This document shows, piece by piece, positions 15,735-22,674 of a DNA stretch of 23,625 nucleotides. Numbering within the stretch: the stretch's first letter is position 1; the number at the start of each line of letters is the position of its first letter. Both the position numbers and the translations under genes were made by a program. Origin of the DNA: Elusimicrobia bacterium CG08_land_8_20_14_0_20_59_10 (GTDB lineage: Bacteria; Elusimicrobiota; Elusimicrobia; Elusimicrobiales; UBA9959); contig PEXO01000359.1 in the NCBI GenBank assembly GCA_002779045.1, positions 1 to 23,625 of the forward strand. The letters run 5' to 3'. The notes beneath the pieces are model-generated. The model searched no databases and was not told where the DNA came from. It was given only the letters and a program-made list of their open reading frames with translations.

Positions 15735-15807
15735 AGCGGGGCCACGGTGTTGGCCGAGCGAGTTTTGATGCCCCGCTGCCCGCGGCCGGACCCGACCGGA
15801 CACCGTG
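15735..15807 (+). other. Interleaved inverted repeats upstream of the Nudix gene
   Basis: AGCGGGGC (15735-15742) pairs with GCCCCGCT (15770-15777). CACGGTGT (15743-15750) pairs with ACACCGTG (15800-15807). The order A-B-A'-B' means the two 8-bp stems would form either a pseudoknot or two competing hairpins. If transcribed, this would be a structured leader or small RNA, but the predicted Nudix start lies downstream of it. Confidence 0.35.
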
Positions 15808-15844
15808 CGAACCTGAAGTCAAAGAAGAGGGATTGTGGAATTTA

Positions 15845-15856
15845 TATAATCATTGG
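15845..15856 (+). promoter_or_regulatory. Predicted -10 promoter of the Nudix-tkt operon (leaderless)
   Basis: A perfect TATAAT (15845-15850) is followed by 6 nt and the ATG at 15857. No Shine-Dalgarno lies between. This is the same geometry as for uvrB and ispH, though here without the TGn extension. Confidence 0.5.
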
Positions 15857-16417
15857 ATGGGTAAAATATCCGCGCAGGTTTATGTGGAGAAGGCTTTCAG
15901 GAAGCGGCTCCTTTTTACGGGGACGGTGAAGTTCAGGGCTGATACAGTGGTGCTGCCCAACGGGAAGAAGGCCACACGGGAGTTCATGTCGCACCCCGGG
16001 GCCGTGGCGGTGCTGCCGGTGCTGCCGGATGGTAAGATTATTTTCGTGCGGCAGTTCAGGTATCCCGTGGGACAGGCCACGCTGGAGATACCGGCCGGGA
16101 AGCTGAACTCCGCGGCGGACAGGCCGCTTGTGCGCGTTAAGGCGGAACTGAAAGAAGAGACAGGCTACACCGCCGCGAAGATCAAGCCGCTGCTGACCTA
16201 CTGGCCCACGCCCGCCTTTTCCGACGAGGTACTGCATATCTTCACCGCGCAGGGGCTGCGCGGCGGAACCCCGGATCCCGACGAAGACGAGTTCCTGCAC
16301 ATAGAAATTCACAGCTTTGAAAAAGCCTGGCGCATGACAAAGACCGGCGCCATACGCGACTCCAAGACCGTCATAGCTTTGCAGGCCTGGAAAATCAAAC
16401 TACTGGAGAAAAAATGA
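15857..16417 (+). CDS. Nudix hydrolase, ADP-ribose pyrophosphatase-like
   Basis: A 186-residue protein of the ADP-ribose/nucleoside-diphosphate sugar pyrophosphatase type. VLPVLPDGKIIFVRQFRYP (53-70 region) and the IPAGK strand before the box are typical of that subfamily. The Nudix box (about 81-104) ends in the intact metal-binding part ELKEETGY (97-104). The earlier part is altered: the box is one residue longer than GX5EX7REUXEEXGU, the first Glu is Asp88 or Ala87, and the Arg is Ala96. Catalytic glutamates E97, E100 and E101 remain. The ATG at 15857 is preferred because the family begins about here and upstream sequence is repeat DNA. Its stop overlaps the transketolase start as ATGA, so the two are co-translated. 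Confidence 0.9.
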   Translation: MGKISAQVYVEKAFRKRLLFTGTVKFRADTVVLPNGKKATREFMSHPGAVAVLPVLPDGKIIFVRQFRYPVGQATLEIPAGKLNSAADRPLVRVKAELKEETGYTAAKIKPLLTYWPTPAFSDEVLHIFTAQGLRGGTPDPDEDEFLHIEIHSFEKAWRMTKTGAIRDSKTVIALQAWKIKLLEKK

Positions 16418-18378
16418 AATTCGACTCAACCGACACTCTGTGCGTCAACACCATCCGGACCCTTTCCATAGATATGATAGGCCAGGCCGATTCCGGCCAT
16501 CCCGGCCTGCCGCTGGGCGCCTCGCCGCTGGCCTACGCCGTCTGGGCCGCGCATCTAAAATTCTCCCCCTCCGATCCCGATTGGCTGGACCGCGACCGCT
16601 TCATCCTCTCGGCTGGCCACGGCTCCTCCATGCTTTATTCAATACTGCACCTTTACGGCTACGGCCTGCAGTTGGACGACCTGAAAAAATTCCGCCAGCT
16701 CGACAGCCTCACGCCCGGCCACCCGGAGCGCGGACACACGAAGGGCGTGGAAATAACCACCGGCCCGCTCGGCCAGGGCTTCGCCAGCTCCGTAGGCCTC
16801 GCGCTCGCCGAAAAAATGATGGCGGAAAAGCTCAATACCCCTGAATTCACGCTTATAGACCATTACACCTATGTGCTGGCCGGCGACGGCGACCTGATGG
16901 AAGGGCTTTCCTACGAGGCCGCGTCGCTTGCCGGAACCATGAAACTGGGCAAGCTCATCTGCCTCTATGATTCCAACGGCATCACCATCGAAGGCTCCAC
17001 CGGGCTGGCCTTCACGGAGAACATAAAAAAGCGCTTCCTCGCGCAGGACTGGCAGGTTCTGGAAGTTGAGGACGGTAATGACCTGGGAGAGCTGGACCTG
17101 GCCCTAAAGAAAGCGAAACGCGAAACCCAGCTGCCCTCCATAATAATCGCAAAAACGCATATTGGCTTCGGCAGCCCCAGGCAGGACAAGAACTCCGCGC
17201 ACGGCGAACCGCTGAAACCCGAAGAGATACTGGCGACAAAAAAAGCCCTCGGCTGGCCCTCCGCGGAACCCTTCTTCGTGCCCGAAGAGGCCGGGGCGCG
17301 CTTCGCCGAACACGCCGCCGCCGGCGAGAAAGACCGCAAGCGCTGGCTTAAGCTCTGGGAGAAATACAATGCCGCGCTGCCGCAAAAAGCCGCTCTCGCC
17401 AAGGCCATGCTGGGCCGCGAGATCCCCGACGGCCTTTTCACCCCGGACGGCTCCTTCTTTGAAAAACCCATGGCCACCCGCGAAGCCTCCGGCAAGGTGA
17501 TAAACCTTATGGCGGACGTCCTGCCCGGCCTTACCGGCGGCTCGGCGGACCTGGGCCCGTCTACAAAGACCGATTTCACCCGCGAACCGGCGCGCACCCT
17601 GCACTTCGGCATACGCGAGCATGCCATGGGCGCGATACTCAACGGCCTGGCGCTGCACGGCGGGTTCATCCCCTTCGGCGCCACCTTCCTTGTATTCTCC
17701 GATTATATGCGCCCGGCGCTGCGGCTGGCGGCCCTCATGAACGCCCCGGCGGTCTTCGTGTTCACGCACGACAGCATAGGCGTGGGCGAGGACGGCCCGA
17801 CGCATCAGCCGGTGGAGCATTTGATGAGCCTGCGCCTGATACCCGGCCTGACGGTACTGCGCCCGGCCGACGCCTGGGAAACCCTGTACGCCTGGGAAGC
17901 CGCCGTCAGGCTGAAGCGCCCCATATGCCTGGCGCTGTCGCGCCAGAAGCTGCCGCTGATGACGCAGTACCGCGAGAAGATAGCCGCCGGCGTGAAGCGC
18001 GGCGCCTACCTCCTGCGGGGCCCTTCCACGGTGCCGTCGGTGGAACTGATAGGTTCCGGTTCGGAAGTGCCGCTGCTTTTCGAGGCGGCGGCGCTGCTGG
18101 AGAAGGACGACATCGCCGTCCGTATTATTTCCGTCCCCTCTTTTGAACTTTTCCGCGAACAGAACAAGGCCTACAGGGAGTCACTCTTCCTGCCGAACCT
18201 GCCCAAGCTGGCCGTGGAGGCCGGGCGCGGCGCCGGCTGGGACGAACTGGTGGGTGTGCCGGTGCACACTCTGGGCGTGGAAACTTTCGGCAAGTCCGCG
18301 CCGGCGGCGCAAGCCTACGCGGCTTTCGGCCTTACGCCGGAAAAGATAGCCGCCGCCGCAAAAAAACTGGCGAAATAA
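16414..18378 (+). CDS. tkt: Transketolase
   Basis: Transketolase is the thiamine-diphosphate enzyme moving two-carbon units in the non-oxidative pentose phosphate pathway. It has 654 residues, full length. The order is: ADSGHPGLPLG (25-35, H29), SAGHGS (66-71, H69), TPGHPERGHT (100-109), and the ThDP motif GDGDLMEG with Asn188 (157-188). In the second half come GGSADLGPSTKT, IREHAMG with the catalytic glutamate, FTHDSIGVGEDGPTHQP, and RPADAWET. All are intact, so it should be active. GGAG lies 8 nt before the ATG, inside the Nudix gene. It ends one base from the convergent TMTC-like gene stop, so no room is left for a separate terminator. Confidence 0.98.
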   Translation: MKFDSTDTLCVNTIRTLSIDMIGQADSGHPGLPLGASPLAYAVWAAHLKFSPSDPDWLDRDRFILSAGHGSSMLYSILHLYGYGLQLDDLKKFRQLDSLTPGHPERGHTKGVEITTGPLGQGFASSVGLALAEKMMAEKLNTPEFTLIDHYTYVLAGDGDLMEGLSYEAASLAGTMKLGKLICLYDSNGITIEGSTGLAFTENIKKRFLAQDWQVLEVEDGNDLGELDLALKKAKRETQLPSIIIAKTHIGFGSPRQDKNSAHGEPLKPEEILATKKALGWPSAEPFFVPEEAGARFAEHAAAGEKDRKRWLKLWEKYNAALPQKAALAKAMLGREIPDGLFTPDGSFFEKPMATREASGKVINLMADVLPGLTGGSADLGPSTKTDFTREPARTLHFGIREHAMGAILNGLALHGGFIPFGATFLVFSDYMRPALRLAALMNAPAVFVFTHDSIGVGEDGPTHQPVEHLMSLRLIPGLTVLRPADAWETLYAWEAAVRLKRPICLALSRQKLPLMTQYREKIAAGVKRGAYLLRGPSTVPSVELIGSGSEVPLLFEAAALLEKDDIAVRIISVPSFELFREQNKAYRESLFLPNLPKLAVEAGRGAGWDELVGVPVHTLGVETFGKSAPAAQAYAAFGLTPEKIAAAAKKLAK

Positions 18379-18379
18379 A

Positions 18380-20359
18380 TTATTTTCTTTTTTTCAGCTT
18401 CGAAAGGATCTCCAGGTTCTTCCTGGCTTCCGTGCAGCCCGGAGCCAGCCTTAACGCTTCCCGGAAATGTAAAATTGCCCCGGCGGTATCTCCCGCCGAG
18501 TTCAGGGCTATACCCCAGCTGTTATGCGCCACCGCGAGATCCGGCCGCAGGCGCAGCGCCTCCCGGTAATGGGTCTCCGCTTCAGCCAGCCTGCCTTGCA
18601 CGGCGGCCAGGTACCCCAGGTTAACATGCGCCTCCGGGAAATCCGGCCGCAGGCGCAGCGCCTCCCTGAAATGCTCAGCCGCTTCCCCGGCATTTCCCTG
18701 CGAGGCAAGAAGCGTGGCCAGATTATAATGGGCCTCGGCGAAATCCGGCTTCAGGCGCAGGGCTTCGCGGTAGTGCTCCCCGGCTTGCGCGGCATCGCCA
18801 CGCGACGCCAGGGCCACTCCCAGGTTATGATGGACTTCGGGATAATCGGGTTTCAGGCTCAGGGCTTCGCGGTACTGCCCTATCGCTTCTTCCAGCTTCC
18901 CCCGCGACGCCAGGATAGAACCAAGCCGGTAGCGGGCCTCGGAAAAGCCCGGAGAAACGAGCAGCGCCCTGCGGTAATAAGGCTCCGCCTCCTCCAGCCG
19001 CCCCAGGGTTTCCAGGAGCGCGGCGAAGTTGTAATTCGCGTTGACCTCGGAAGGATCCAGTGACAGCGCCTTCCTGAACGCGGTTTCCGCGGCCGCCGGC
19101 TCGCCCGCTTCTCCCAGCGCCAGGCCGAACCCCGCATTAGCCAGCACCGAGCCGGGAGAATCCGCGGCCGCGCGGCGCCAGAAAGACATGCGGCCGCGGT
19201 AATGGAGGGTCTGCCAGAAGGTCAGGCCGCATAGAAGGACCAGCACAAGGCCCTTTACCCGGACCGCGACCGGCCCGTCTTCGGTCCGCAGCCTGCACCC
19301 TTCAAGGAAAAGCAGGAGTATGCCGAACAGCGGCAGGTAAAGCCTGTGCGGCATGAAATTGGAAGCCGCCTGCATAGGGGAGAGCATCCCCGGTATAAAA
19401 AACAGCAGGAACCAGGCAACCCCGAAAACGATATAACCGGGACGCGGGGCCGACCGATAAAGCAGCCAGCCGCCCAGGAAGACCGCCGTCAGGCCGGCGA
19501 GAACATTAACGTCGCACGGCGCCGTCATTACCGGGATATCCAGCGGCAGCAGGATATTGCCGAGCCCGGACGCCAGGACCGGCAGATTCTCCGTGAACGC
19601 CCGGAACATGCCTCCGGGGAGCAGACCGGCCGATTCCGGGAAGGCGAGGCTTCTGAGCAGGAACCAGGCCGCGAAGCCCAGCGCCCAGCCCGCCGCCAGG
19701 GGCAACGACCCCGGGAAGAGCTTTTTCTTTTCTGCCAGGCCCCGGTACAGCAGGCACAGCGGGGCCAGGGCCACCGCCGATTCCTTGGTGAACATGGCGC
19801 AGGTGAAGAAAAAGGCGTGGGCGGCCGCGCAGCGCAGGCGGCCCGATTCCCAGAACTCCGCGGCGTAAAGGAAAGCGGCCAGGGAGAACACGGCCAGCAG
19901 GGAAGCGTTGCTGCCGGGTATCCAGCAAACCGTCTGCGCCACTACCGGATGCGCCAGGAAGATCAGCGATAAATAGAAGGCCTGTTTTTCCGGGTATCGC
20001 AGTTTAACGAAGGTCCTGAACACCAGGAAAGACGCCAGGAGATGCAGCAGGAGATTGACGCACCTGTATAGCGCCGGGGACGTTCCTCCCGCCATAGCCT
20101 CCAGCATAGTCAGCAGGCCGGGAAGCGGGCGGTAATACAGGGCGGAACCGTCGGCGGAGAGCATTACATCGCGCCTGAAGACCTCCGCCAGGTTGGCGGC
20201 GGTCTTCAGGAAATCCTGGTAGACCAGGATCACAGTATCGTCAAGATAATTGAAGCCGAAGGACAGGCTATAGCCGTACAGGAGGAAGCCTGCGGCGGCG
20301 AGCCAGGCGGGATATTTATACCAGGCTTTCTTCTCAGCCGGGCCGCCGGGACGTTCCAT
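18380..20359 (-). CDS. TMTC-like membrane glycosyltransferase with C-terminal TPRs
   Basis: The 659-residue protein has about ten membrane helices (residues 15-390), then seven full TPRs and part of an eighth (about 405-650), each 34 residues and ending REALRLRPD or similar. The membrane half matches the TMTC/GT-C plan: the catalytic-type DD in FNYLDDTV (D40, D41) in the first loop, FLAHPVVAQTVCWIPGS, CAMFTKESAVAL (KE at 192-193) and HRLYLPLFG. Eukaryotic TMTC proteins O-mannosylate cadherins; bacterial relatives are poorly known, so the acceptor here is unknown. The ATG at 20359 is 5 nt after the lptG stop; a GTG at 20380 is a weaker alternative. Third gene after lptF and lptG. Confidence 0.85.
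   Translation of the reverse strand: MERPGGPAEKKAWYKYPAWLAAAGFLLYGYSLSFGFNYLDDTVILVYQDFLKTAANLAEVFRRDVMLSADGSALYYRPLPGLLTMLEAMAGGTSPALYRCVNLLLHLLASFLVFRTFVKLRYPEKQAFYLSLIFLAHPVVAQTVCWIPGSNASLLAVFSLAAFLYAAEFWESGRLRCAAAHAFFFTCAMFTKESAVALAPLCLLYRGLAEKKKLFPGSLPLAAGWALGFAAWFLLRSLAFPESAGLLPGGMFRAFTENLPVLASGLGNILLPLDIPVMTAPCDVNVLAGLTAVFLGGWLLYRSAPRPGYIVFGVAWFLLFFIPGMLSPMQAASNFMPHRLYLPLFGILLLFLEGCRLRTEDGPVAVRVKGLVLVLLCGLTFWQTLHYRGRMSFWRRAAADSPGSVLANAGFGLALGEAGEPAAAETAFRKALSLDPSEVNANYNFAALLETLGRLEEAEPYYRRALLVSPGFSEARYRLGSILASRGKLEEAIGQYREALSLKPDYPEVHHNLGVALASRGDAAQAGEHYREALRLKPDFAEAHYNLATLLASQGNAGEAAEHFREALRLRPDFPEAHVNLGYLAAVQGRLAEAETHYREALRLRPDLAVAHNSWGIALNSAGDTAGAILHFREALRLAPGCTEARKNLEILSKLKKRK
18508..18920 (-). 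repeat. 102-bp intragenic repeats encoding TPRs
   Basis: Near-identical segments recur every 102 bp, for example around 18543, 18645 and 18749 on the plus strand. They correspond to the REALRLRPD ends of successive TPR units of the TMTC-like gene. This is coding repetition, not an array, and the recent similarity allows copy-number change. Confidence 0.8.
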
Positions 20360-20363
20360 CCGG

Positions 20364-21452
20364 TTAAAATCCCCTGGCACGCTTCAGGCCCCACAGCGAA
20401 ATTGCCGCGAAGAACGCGCACGGGGCCAGGCCGGCCGCCACCGGCGGCAGCAGCTCCGCGTTGCCCGCCTCCTGGGCCATTATTATTAACGCCCAGAAAA
20501 GAAACCCCGTGCCCACGGCCAGCCCGAAGCTGAAGAACCGGTTGCTGCCGCCCAGCAGCAGGACCATGGCAGCACCGATGAGGGCCATGGCAGGGCTGGC
20601 CAGCGGCGCGAACAGCTTGACCCAGAGCAGCGTGCGTTCCCGGACGGACGGCGCGCCCAGCGCGTCCAGGCGGCGGATGCGGCGCAGAAGCGCCAGGGAA
20701 GAGATCCCGTCCGGGACCAGCTTCGCCAGCAGAAGGTCCTCGGGCGGGACAGAGACGGCCGACAGCCACGACGCGAAATGTTTTACGCAAGGCACTTCGT
20801 CCCCGTTATAGCGTATCTCCACGCCGTCGTAAAACTCCCAGCGGTTCACATCGCCGCGCCAGGCGGCGCAGCGGGCGTTCACCTCCGCGAACAGCCTGCC
20901 GCCGCGATATTCGCAGAGCAGCACCCGCACCATCAGGCGGCGGCGCCCGTCGAAGAGATGCGCCGTGACCAGCACCTCCTTCCCCGCGGAAAAGGTCACG
21001 TCGCGTTTCACCAAACGTTTCCAGTCCTCGCGGCCCCGCATTTTTCCCTCGAACAGGTACTCGGCGCGCATGTAAGCTCCGGGGGCGGCGGTTTCCTGCA
21101 GCAGGAACTGGCCCGCCCCGGCGATAACAGCGCAGACGAACAGCGGCTTTATCATATCGAAAGGACGCCAGCCGCCGGCCAACCCGGCTTTCCATTCCCC
21201 GCCGGAGATCATCCCCCCCAGCGCGAAGAGCACAGCCAGCAGCACGGCCAGGGGCGTCATTTTTACCGCAAAATAGGGGGTCTGGTACGCGATATAGCGC
21301 AGGAAGAGGCCCGCACCGGCGCCGCTCTTCATAAAGGAGTTCAACTTGTCGAACAGACTGCCGAAGAGAAGAAGCAGGCAGAACACGGTCAGGCCCAGAA
21401 AGAAAGGCGCCCAGAAGCCCCGCGCTATGTAGAGTGAGAAGATCCCTTTCAT
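20364..21452 (-). CDS. lptG: LptG-type LPS export permease (YjgQ family)
   Basis: A 362-residue LptF/LptG family permease. In the Lpt system two such subunits pair with the LptB ATPase to lift lipopolysaccharide from the inner membrane to the LptC-A-D bridge. It has three N-terminal helices (about 12-34, 50-85 and 100-118), then a periplasmic beta-jellyroll-like region (about 120-260), then three C-terminal helices (about 275-357). The family turn appears as MISGGEWKAGLAGG. No LptB, A or C is in the window. I assign it as LptG because it follows the other paralogue as in lptF-lptG operons; the order, not residues, decides the symbol. It starts 12 nt after lptF ends. Confidence 0.88.
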   Translation of the reverse strand: MKGIFSLYIARGFWAPFFLGLTVFCLLLLFGSLFDKLNSFMKSGAGAGLFLRYIAYQTPYFAVKMTPLAVLLAVLFALGGMISGGEWKAGLAGGWRPFDMIKPLFVCAVIAGAGQFLLQETAAPGAYMRAEYLFEGKMRGREDWKRLVKRDVTFSAGKEVLVTAHLFDGRRRLMVRVLLCEYRGGRLFAEVNARCAAWRGDVNRWEFYDGVEIRYNGDEVPCVKHFASWLSAVSVPPEDLLLAKLVPDGISSLALLRRIRRLDALGAPSVRERTLLWVKLFAPLASPAMALIGAAMVLLLGGSNRFFSFGLAVGTGFLFWALIIMAQEAGNAELLPPVAAGLAPCAFFAAISLWGLKRARGF

Positions 21453-21464
21453 ATGATCAGAGTC

Positions 21465-22577
21465 TTACCTGGCATAGAGGCGCTTTTTCCACAGCCATAG
21501 CCCCGCCAGTATCGTCAGCACCGACGGGGCGAACACCACCCAGGGAAAAAGCGCCTGGTATTTGCGGGAAAGCACCATGCCGCTGATGGTAAACCCGTAA
21601 TAGAAGAAAATTATCAGGAGACTCAGAGCGAAACCGGCCGAACGCCCGCGCTTGTCCAGGGCCACGCCCAGCGGCGCCCCGATAAGGAAAAAAGCCAGGG
21701 GCGCCAGGGCCAGCGCGAAGCGCGAAGCCGCCTCTATGCGGAATTTACTCTCCACCAGCGGGTTGGGCAGACCGGCCTTGAGCCTGGCGAAGATGTCGGG
21801 AGTGGAAAGCCCGCGATGGTTCAGGTCCCGTTCTTTTCCGTCGCCGGAAAAGAACGGCAGCATGGTCCGGTACGAGTCAAAACGCCCGTATAGCAGCTTA
21901 TCCTCGTCCCGGCAGTCCGTCTGGCTGAACTGGCCATCGGAAAGCTCTATCTCCAGGCCCCGCCCGCGCGACATGCGGTAGCGCCCCGAGGCAGCGTTGA
22001 GCTTGGTGACGAAGGCGGGCGCGCCGCTCCTGTTGAGGCGGCGCAGCATTATCACGCCGCGCATGGAACCGCTCAGGTTATTCACCTCGCGCGCGTAAAG
22101 CACCCAGTCCGAAAGCTGCTGGAACGTGCGCGGCTTGAGCTCTATCTTGGTGACGCGCTCTATCATCAGCCGCGTGTAGTCGGTGGAACGTCTGAGCGCC
22201 ATGGGTCCCGCCCAGTTGTTGATAAAAAGCAGCAGCAGGGAACAGAAAACCGCGGCCCCGAACACCCAGGAGAAGATCTGGTAAAAGGAGAACCCGCCGG
22301 CGCGCAATGCCACTATCTCCCCGTCCTGCGACATCTGTCCCAGGCTCAGCAGCGTAGCCAGCAGAAAAGCGAGCGGCAGGGAGGAGCCGATGATATTCGG
22401 CAGAAGGCAGAGTATGCCCGCGGAAAGGAAGTAAAGGGAAAAACCGGCCAGCGCGCCATGGTCCACTATCTGCACAAAGTTCAGCAGCACCAGCAGGGAG
22501 GTGAAAACAAAAAGGGAAAGCGCCAGGTACCGGGCAAAAGTACGCAGCACGTACAGGCGGGCTATAGGCACGAACAT
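21465..22577 (-). CDS. lptF: LptF-type LPS export permease (YjgP family)
   Basis: A 370-residue permease of the LptF/LptG family, paralogue of the next gene. It shows the conserved PLAFLLATLLSLGQMSQDGE block followed by IVALRAGGFSFYQ (about 67-100), which joins helix 2 to the coupling region. A periplasmic domain (about 125-275) and three C-terminal helices (about 283-363) follow, the last ending in KKRLYAR. Membrane topology and length agree with the family. The ATG at 22577 has no Shine-Dalgarno; a TATAAT box lies 11 nt upstream, giving a predicted leader of about 5 nt. It is divergent from the SprA-like gene across 97 bp. Confidence 0.92.
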   Translation of the reverse strand: MFVPIARLYVLRTFARYLALSLFVFTSLLVLLNFVQIVDHGALAGFSLYFLSAGILCLLPNIIGSSLPLAFLLATLLSLGQMSQDGEIVALRAGGFSFYQIFSWVFGAAVFCSLLLLFINNWAGPMALRRSTDYTRLMIERVTKIELKPRTFQQLSDWVLYAREVNNLSGSMRGVIMLRRLNRSGAPAFVTKLNAASGRYRMSRGRGLEIELSDGQFSQTDCRDEDKLLYGRFDSYRTMLPFFSGDGKERDLNHRGLSTPDIFARLKAGLPNPLVESKFRIEAASRFALALAPLAFFLIGAPLGVALDKRGRSAGFALSLLIIFFYYGFTISGMVLSRKYQALFPWVVFAPSVLTILAGLWLWKKRLYAR

Positions 22578-22594
22578 TTATTTATTCTATTATA
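22578..22594 (-). promoter_or_regulatory. Predicted lptF promoter -10
   Basis: On the minus strand TATAAT (22594-22589) is 11 nt from the ATG, so the mRNA would begin only about 5 nt before the start codon. There is no clear -35 and no Shine-Dalgarno. The same TATATATAAT stretch read on the plus strand (TATTAT at 22588-22593) could serve the divergent gene. Confidence 0.45.
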
Positions 22595-22609
22595 TATCAA
22601 CGGCGTCAG

Positions 22610-22631
22610 GGAACGCCGGAGTTCCTTTTTT
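22610..22631 (+). terminator. Hairpin plus T-run in the leader of the SprA-like gene
   Basis: GGAAC-GCCGGA-GTTCC followed by six T residues (22610-22631) has intrinsic-terminator form on the plus strand. No plus-strand gene lies upstream for it to end, and the SprA-like start codon is 44 bp downstream. It could be an attenuator, or it may block antisense transcripts. A 5-bp stem is short. Confidence 0.35.
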
Positions 22632-22674
22632 GCCGGGGGGACTGTTTTTGGCGTCTCGTTTTACGGAATAATAC

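Larger units (their letters stand above)
15456..15856. other. 400-bp repeat-rich spacer between dnaE and the Nudix gene
   Basis: I see no convincing gene here. Short frames run through it, including one in phase with the Nudix gene, but they are made of repeat sequence. It holds the dnaE promoter, two copies of a 23-bp direct repeat, one copy of a dispersed repeat also found near 2112, and two interleaved inverted repeats before the Nudix start. Confidence 0.6.

Noticed and set aside
15795..15820. T-loop-like GGTTCGCAC on the minus strand, possible tRNA
   Set aside because: The loop does not fit TTCRANY, the flanks do not form a 5-bp T stem, and no anticodon arm is visible.
15692..15856. In-frame ATG 165 bp upstream of the Nudix start
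   Set aside because: The extra 55 residues are encoded by repeat DNA and are unlike the family; the ATG at 15857 gives the normal N-terminus.
18508..18920. Regular 102-bp repetition resembling an array
   Set aside because: The units are in frame and encode 34-residue TPRs of the TMTC-like protein.
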